The notes beneath the pieces were generated by a model. The model worked only from the letters and a program-made list of their open reading frames with translations. It made no database searches and was not told the DNA's origin. Made by a program: the position numbers and the translations under genes. Below, piece by piece: positions 6,263 through 6,356 of a DNA stretch of 6,356 nucleotides. The number at the start of each line of letters is the position of its first letter. Position 1 is the first letter of the stretch. Origin of the DNA: DATLBY01 sp035526665 (GTDB lineage: Bacteria > Acidobacteriota > Terriglobia > Bryobacterales > Bryobacteraceae); the NCBI GenBank assembly GCA_035526665.1, contig DATLBY010000048.1, positions 1-6,356 of the forward strand, read 5' to 3'.

Positions 6263-6356
6263 CCTGCTTTCCGGGTCAAAAAGCGCCTTAAATCGGCCCA
6301 TCATGGCCAGCGTTTCCTCGGAAAAGAGCTGCGACATCAGTTCAATTTTTTCCATT
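6176..6356 (-). CDS. glcD: C-terminal end of FAD-linked oxidase, glycolate oxidase subunit GlcD type
   Basis: The minus strand reads open from the right edge to a TAG at 6178-6176, giving 59 full codons. The segment contains LFSEETLAMMGRFKALFDP (10-28 of the visible part) and then the hallmark NPGKVLPTGRGCMEIR (33-48). The phrase 'FDP---NPGK--P' is the C-terminal signature of FAD-binding oxidases of the GlcD/D-lactate dehydrogenase family, which oxidise 2-hydroxy acids such as glycolate with FAD as cofactor. In GlcD proteins the residues before it usually read like G-(I/M)-E-K, so the visible MEK is most likely internal and the true start lies outside the window. The FAD-binding domain and most of the catalytic domain are not visible, so the substrate is uncertain; another family member is possible. 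The gene is convergent with ligD and overlaps its last 87 bases. Confidence 0.8.
   Translation of the reverse strand, partial: MEKIELMSQLFSEETLAMMGRFKALFDPESRLNPGKVLPTGRGCMEIRQPALTTGGVVY

Noticed and set aside
1..6356. Search for CRISPR arrays, insertion-sequence ends, tRNA/rRNA, riboswitches, phage or toxin-antitoxin genes
   Set aside because: No spaced direct repeats, terminal inverted repeats with transposase, or recognisable RNA or phage elements were seen by eye.

Overview
The window is bacterial and gene-dense, with mixed gene orientation. It holds four complete protein genes and two that run off the edges. The most likely source is an acidobacterium of the Solibacter/Bryobacter type. 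This rests on the small exported 'SGTW-LN--KS' protein, the DUF6496 histone-like protein and the style of the LigD sequence. It is an inference from family resemblance, and no rRNA or tRNA is present to confirm it.

Layout, left to right. (1) Bases 1-655, minus strand: a serine alpha/beta hydrolase of the phospholipase/carboxylesterase family, cut at its C-terminus by the window edge with its catalytic triad present. (2) Bases 656-812: a 157-bp divergent gap with at most a weak promoter for the hydrolase. (3) Bases 813-1283, plus: a small exported protein of unknown function. (4) Bases 1320-1640, plus: a Lys/Ala/Thr/Ser-rich DUF6496 protein whose tail is a five-copy pentapeptide repeat resembling histone H1. 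(5) Bases 1646-3487, minus: a complete MsbA-like ABC exporter half-transporter, ending 5 bp from the DUF6496 gene. (6) Bases 3488-3583: a 96-bp divergent gap. (7) Bases 3584-6262, plus: a full-length LigD, the multidomain end-joining DNA ligase, with phosphoesterase, ligase and polymerase domains in that order and its key catalytic residues intact. (8) Bases 6176-6356, minus: the C-terminal end of a GlcD-type FAD-linked oxidase entering from the right edge and overlapping the last 87 bases of ligD tail to tail.

The genes do not form one operon. LigD normally works with Ku in bacterial non-homologous end joining, but no ku lies in the window. The lysine-rich DUF6496 protein may bind DNA, but a link to LigD rests only on proximity. 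The exporter, hydrolase, exported protein and oxidase look like unrelated neighbours. I found no CRISPR array, insertion sequence, phage gene, RNA gene or clearly new multi-gene system. The most unusual features are the ligD/glcD antisense overlap and the repeat-built tail of the DUF6496 gene.
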